DNA from: Bog-473 sp963840245
Lineage (GTDB): Bacteria > Actinomycetota > Acidimicrobiia > Acidimicrobiales > RAAP-2
NCBI GenBank assembly: GCA_963840245.1
Contig: CAWIYI010000048.1
Coordinates: 13,733 to 77,732, forward strand
Length of the DNA: 64,000 nt
Reading direction: 5' to 3'
The translations under genes and the position numbers were made by a program. Under the pieces are notes generated by a model. That model was given only the letters and a program-made list of their open reading frames with translations. It did no database searches and was not told where the DNA came from. Shown here in pieces: positions 60,349 to 64,000 of the stretch (within the stretch, counting starts at the first letter, position 1; every line of letters starts with the position of its first letter).

Positions 60349-61818
60349 ATGGCGATTCGGGACTACGACCGCTTGTTCATCGGCGGCGACTGGGTGGCCC
60401 CGGAGGGGACCGAGACCATCTCGGTGATCTCGCCGTCCACCGAGGAGGTCATCGCCCACGTGCCCGACGGCACCGAAGCCGACATCGACAAAGCGGTCGC
60501 AGCGGCGCGAACGGCCTTCGAGCGCGGGCCCTGGCCCCGAATGACGCCGGCCGAGCGCTCCGCCATTCTGTCCGCGGTCGGGGCGCAGATCATGGCCGAG
60601 ATGGGCGACATGGCCGAGATCATCACGCGAGAGATGGGCTCGCCCATCACCTTCTCGGGCATGGGACAGGTGCTGGCTCCCGCCATGATCTTCAACTACT
60701 ACGCCGAGCTGGCCACCACGTACGCCTTCGACGAGGTGCGCACCGGCATGCTGAACCCGCAGCTGCTCGTGACCAAGGAGCCCGTCGGTGTGGTGGGCGC
60801 CATCGCACCCTGGAACGTGCCGCTCTTCATCGCAGCGGCCAAGCTGGCACCGTCGTTGGCTGCCGGCTGCACCGTCGTCTACAAGCCGGCACCCGAGACA
60901 CCGTTCGACGCGTTCCGCCTCGCCGAGATCTTCGCCGACGCAGGGCTGCCCAAGGGCGTCCTCTCCGTGGTGCCGGCCGGCCGCGAGGTCAGTGAGCACC
61001 TGGTGACGCATCCCGGAGTCGACAAGATCTCGTTCACGGGCTCCGGGGTCGGCGGCAAGCGCATCGGCGGGCTCTGCGGCGAGCGCTTGAAGCGCTGCAC
61101 GCTCGAGCTCGGCGGCAAGTCGGCCGCCATCATCCTCGACGACGCCGATCTGGCGACGACGATCCCGACCCTTTTGCCCAACGCGATCATGAACAACGGG
61201 CAGGCTTGCATCGCCCAGACCCGCATCCTGGCGCCACGCGCCCGCTACGCCGAGGTCGTCGAGGCGGTCGTCTCGGGCGTGTCCGCGATGAAGGTGGGCG
61301 ATCCCATGGACCCGACAACCGAGGTCGGCCCGGTGGTGGCCGAGCGCCAACGGAGCCGGATCGAAGGGTATCTCGACAGCGGTCGGGAAGAGGGCGCCAC
61401 GGTCGCGCTCGGCGGCGGCCGCCCGTCGGGCTCCGACTTCGCCAAGGGCTGGTACGTCGAGCCGACGGTGTTCTCCGACGTGGACAACAAGATGAAGATC
61501 GCCCAGGAGGAGATCTTCGGGCCGGTCCTCGTGGTCATCCCCTACGACGATGACCACAACGCGGTCGAGATCGCCAACGACTCCAACTACGGGCTGTGCG
61601 GCTCGGTCTGGACGGGCGACAACGACCGTGGCCTCGGCGTGGCGCGCCAGGTGCGCACCGGGACCTACATGCTGAACGCGCCGGTGCCCATCGACTTCGC
61701 CACGCCGTTCGGCGGCTACAAGGAGTCGGGCGTCGGGCGTGAGTTCGGACCCGAGGGCCTGGAGGGCTTCCTCGAAGTGAAGTCGATCGCCCTGCCCGCC
61801 GGGTACACCCCGGGGTAA
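60349..61818 (+). CDS. aldehyde dehydrogenase
   Basis: 489-aa NAD(P)-dependent aldehyde dehydrogenase. Catalytic C287 is in NNGQACIAQTR, general base E253 in LELGGKSAA, and the nucleotide-binding FTGSGVGGKRIG is at about 226-237. The N-terminal VAPWNV-like motif reads AIAPWNVP. Length is normal. A GGAGGG ribosome-binding site 9 nt before the ATG makes this one of the few genes here with a clear leader. Substrate unknown; it may serve alcohol or amino-acid breakdown. Confidence 0.94.
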   Translation: MAIRDYDRLFIGGDWVAPEGTETISVISPSTEEVIAHVPDGTEADIDKAVAAARTAFERGPWPRMTPAERSAILSAVGAQIMAEMGDMAEIITREMGSPITFSGMGQVLAPAMIFNYYAELATTYAFDEVRTGMLNPQLLVTKEPVGVVGAIAPWNVPLFIAAAKLAPSLAAGCTVVYKPAPETPFDAFRLAEIFADAGLPKGVLSVVPAGREVSEHLVTHPGVDKISFTGSGVGGKRIGGLCGERLKRCTLELGGKSAAIILDDADLATTIPTLLPNAIMNNGQACIAQTRILAPRARYAEVVEAVVSGVSAMKVGDPMDPTTEVGPVVAERQRSRIEGYLDSGREEGATVALGGGRPSGSDFAKGWYVEPTVFSDVDNKMKIAQEEIFGPVLVVIPYDDDHNAVEIANDSNYGLCGSVWTGDNDRGLGVARQVRTGTYMLNAPVPIDFATPFGGYKESGVGREFGPEGLEGFLEVKSIALPAGYTPG

Positions 61819-61879
61819 GGCCCGGCCGCCGGGGCACCCCGCCGGCGAACGACTCCGGCGGGTCAGCCGCCGGTCGCGC

Positions 61880-62485
61880 TCACGACGATTCGGCGGGCGC
61901 CGGCGTGGGGGAGACGTAGCCCGACAGCGGCGCTCCTTTCCCCGTCACGTCGGCGAACGCCTGGCGGTTGCCGACCTCGACCACGCTGTGGCCCGTGCGG
62001 TCGCCGTCTCCGTTCACGACGTCGGGCGCCGCGTCGTCGCCGGTGGCGGCGACGACGATCGCCACGTGCACGGCGGTGACCGCGGACGTGTCGAGCCCGT
62101 AGACCGCCACATCGCCCGGTTGCGGCGTGTAGTGCGCCCCGACCGGGTGCCAGGTGCCGTGGTCGGTCCCCCAGACGTAGAAGCTGGCGGAGTTGCTGTT
62201 GAGGTATCCCGGCGCCAACCGGTAGGAGACCTCGGCGCCGGCCTGCTTCCACGCCCACGCGGCGAAGTCGGCGCACCACTGCTCATCGAGGTTGTCGTTA
62301 CCGCAGTCGTCGACGCCGGCGTCCCAGTAGGAGCTGAACTTGTTGCAGTACGTGTCCGCCGGGTCGGTCCGGTACCCGACCTGGCCCTGGGCGATGGCGA
62401 CGATCCGCGCCCGTAGGGGGCTGAGAGACGACCCGCCCTCGAGATGCACCGCGACGGCGACCCCCAGGCCGAGCAGGACGAGCAA
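61880..62485 (-). CDS. CHAP-domain peptidoglycan hydrolase-like protein
   Basis: Secreted or membrane-anchored protein of ~201 aa. An N-terminal hydrophobic segment is followed by a CHAP amidase domain with catalytic C71 (EQWCADFAAWAWK) and H140 (TAVHVAIVV). Extra Cys near 47 and 61 may form a disulfide. The TTG at 62485 gives only part of the hydrophobic helix. In frame upstream, FVTFLALL extends the helix, so the true start is probably further up, with no ATG or GTG obvious. It cleaves peptide bonds in peptidoglycan, if active. Confidence 0.78.
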   Translation of the reverse strand: MLVLLGLGVAVAVHLEGGSSLSPLRARIVAIAQGQVGYRTDPADTYCNKFSSYWDAGVDDCGNDNLDEQWCADFAAWAWKQAGAEVSYRLAPGYLNSNSASFYVWGTDHGTWHPVGAHYTPQPGDVAVYGLDTSAVTAVHVAIVVAATGDDAAPDVVNGDGDRTGHSVVEVGNRQAFADVTGKGAPLSGYVSPTPAPAESS

Positions 62486-62691
62486 GGCCAGGAACGTGAC
62501 GAAACGAGGGTGGCGCGCCGGGGCAGGGCGGGCCGGAAGGGCCGGGGTCAGCTGTCGGGTCGGGCTCAGGGGGCCACAGGGTAGTGAGCGTGGCCCGCTC
62601 CGAGGTGGCGGGCCCGTTCTGCGACAATGGCAGGTCCCTGGCCACCCAGAGTGCGGTGCCGCCCCGAGCCGACCGAGGAGGGATGGGCCCC

Positions 62692-64000
62692 ATGCAGGAC
62701 GACGAGAGCGCGGCGTCGCACACTCGTCTCGCCTACCTCCCCGCGCTCGACGGGGTACGGGCCTGCGCCGTCGTGGCCGTGATGCTGTTCCACGGCGGGA
62801 TCCCGCACATGGACGGCGGCTTCATGGGCGTCGACGCGTTCTTCGTCCTCTCGGGCTTCCTCATCACCTCGCTCCTCATCGGCGAGTGGCGCCAGACGTT
62901 GAGCATCAAGCTCGGGGCTTTCTGGGCCCGCCGGGCTCGCCGCCTTCTCCCCGCCCTTCTCCTGATGCTGCTCTTCGTGGCCTTCTTCGCCTCTGTCATC
63001 GTGCCCAAGGGGACGTACGGGGCGCTCCGCCTCGACGCGCTGGCCACGCTCCTCTACGTGAGCAACTGGCACTTCATCCTCGTCAACTCGAACTACTTCA
63101 ATGAGACGGCAGCCTCCTCACCGCTGTTGCACACCTGGTCGCTCGCCGTGGAGGAACAGTTCTACGTGATCTGGCCGCTGGTGGTGCTCGCCGTGATGCA
63201 CTTCACGCGGAGCCTGCGGGCCCTGTTCGCCTTGTGTTGCGCGGCCGCCATCGCGTCGGCCATCTGGATGTACGTGCTGTACGACGGCGGCCTCAACACC
63301 AATCGGGCCTATCTCGGGACCGACACCCGCTCGCAGTGTCTTTTCATCGGCTGCGCGCTCGCGGTCGGGCTCGTCCTGCTCTCCCATCGCGCCCACGAAG
63401 AGGGCCGCCTGGCCAAGGGCGAGTTGTGGCGCCCGGAGGGGGCCACGGGGCGGACCCTGTGCGCGGTGCTGGGCCTGATCGGCGCCGCCGGCGCCATCGC
63501 CCTCTGGGTCCTGACCACCTCGGCGTCCACGTTCCCCTACTCCGGTGGGTTCTTCCTGATCGGCCTCGCGGTGGCGTGCATCATCCTCTCGGCCGTCGCG
63601 GCACCGCGCAGCCTCGTCCCGCGGGTGTTGTCATTCACTCCGGTGCGCTACGTGGGCCGGATCTCCTACGGGCTCTACATCTGGCACTGGCCCATCTTCA
63701 TATGGCTCGACCATGCCCGGACGGGGCTCTACGGGTACCAGCTCTTCGCACTGCGCGTGCTCGTCACGTTCGCCGTGTCGGTCGTGTCCTTCCACCTCAT
63801 CGAGCGCCCGATCCGCATGGGGACCTTCGTCAGCCAGTGGCGGGCATGGCTGGTGGTGCCCGCCGGTGTCGGGGCCGTGCTGGTGGCGGTGCTCGCGGCC
63901 ACAACCGGCACGACGGCGGTGGCCAGTACGGCGCCTCCCGGTGCGCACCGGTACGACGGGATCGTCGACCGCGACGACGACAGCGGTTCCGTCAGCGACC
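62692..64000 (+). CDS. acyltransferase 3 family membrane protein (OafA-like), 3' end outside window
   Basis: First ~436 residues of an acyltransferase that O-acylates a cell-surface glycan or lipid. Family signs are LPALDGVRACAVVAVMLFHG with the catalytic-type His, VDAFFVLSGFLITSLL, RRARRLLPALLL, HTWSLAVEEQFYVIWPL and later YGLYIWHWPIF. About ten membrane helices are seen. The frame then enters a periplasmic linker at the window edge, so an SGNH domain may follow. GAGGAGG lies ~10 nt before the ATG at 62692; the ATG at 62683 is too close to it. Confidence 0.93.
   Translation, partial: MQDDESAASHTRLAYLPALDGVRACAVVAVMLFHGGIPHMDGGFMGVDAFFVLSGFLITSLLIGEWRQTLSIKLGAFWARRARRLLPALLLMLLFVAFFASVIVPKGTYGALRLDALATLLYVSNWHFILVNSNYFNETAASSPLLHTWSLAVEEQFYVIWPLVVLAVMHFTRSLRALFALCCAAAIASAIWMYVLYDGGLNTNRAYLGTDTRSQCLFIGCALAVGLVLLSHRAHEEGRLAKGELWRPEGATGRTLCAVLGLIGAAGAIALWVLTTSASTFPYSGGFFLIGLAVACIILSAVAAPRSLVPRVLSFTPVRYVGRISYGLYIWHWPIFIWLDHARTGLYGYQLFALRVLVTFAVSVVSFHLIERPIRMGTFVSQWRAWLVVPAGVGAVLVAVLAATTGTTAVASTAPPGAHRYDGIVDRDDDSGSVSD

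Noticed and set aside
1..64000. tRNA, rRNA or riboswitch genes
   Set aside because: No cloverleaf with a GGTTCGA arm, no rRNA signature and no recognisable riboswitch core was seen on either strand by eye.

Overview
The window is high-GC chromosomal DNA from an actinobacterium, most likely an uncultured or little-studied member of the Acidimicrobiia. Supporting this are a one-piece E2-E1 2-oxoglutarate decarboxylase/dehydrogenase (Kgd), a fused PafB-PafC WYL regulator, F420 chemistry (CofC/FbiD and a Ddn-like oxidoreductase), an Rv1264-type adenylate cyclase, lysine-rich histone-like tails, many GTG starts and several small proteins with no family I can name. No rRNA, tRNA or CRISPR array was seen.

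Layout. 0-4.4 kb (+): an acyl-CoA catabolic cluster (3' end of an acyl-CoA dehydrogenase, SDR, a 38-bp palindromic operator, acyl-CoA synthetase, zinc alcohol dehydrogenase). 4.4-16.1 kb: sugar nucleotidyltransferase, dxs, MFS transporter, FlK-like thioesterase, the TldD/TldE pair, an FmdB-type zinc ribbon with a repeat tail, moaC, a short carboxyltransferase, a small CPQC protein, an Erm-like rRNA methyltransferase and a CtaG-like membrane protein. 16.1-18.5 kb: fused pafBC coupled to a Ddn-like gene. 18.6-21.9 kb: a convergent MobF relaxase / VirD4-type coupling-protein pair with an AT-richer flank, then a histone-H1-like gene closed by a perfect 17-bp hairpin. 22.4-30.9 kb: cofC, gpsA, adenylate cyclase, GH38 alpha-mannosidase, MatB-like synthetase, GYD protein, a small basic protein and rnhB. 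30.8-36.7 kb (-): a complete oligopeptide ABC importer. 37.0-45.4 kb: DMT transporter, alpha/beta hydrolase, kgd, an unusual PIN-S1-histone-tail protein, a FabZ-like dehydratase and xthA, followed by two 42-bp palindromic repeats. 45.4-53.1 kb: a TPP enzyme and a GlcD-type oxidase, a UvrD-like helicase, and divergent ddl and murF. 53.0-57.6 kb: a BTAD/LysM/membrane-protein set beside a sigma-like protein. 57.5-64 kb: APH-type kinase, unknown proteins, aldehyde dehydrogenase, a CHAP hydrolase and an acyltransferase cut by the window edge.

Two window-wide patterns stand out. First, about a dozen genes carry a TANNNT box ending 6-8 nt before the start codon with no Shine-Dalgarno site between, as expected for leaderless mRNAs. 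Second, at least five genes (gpsA, the peptide-binding protein, an alpha/beta hydrolase, kgd and a membrane protein), and probably a sixth (the BTAD regulator), are each broken by a net +1 shift. Housekeeping genes are among them, so recurrent one-base errors in the assembly are more likely than gene decay.

The best candidates for new biology are the relaxase/coupling-protein pair without a secretion system, the PIN-S1-lysine-tail fusion, the operator at 1.4 kb and the palindromic repeats at 45.3 kb.
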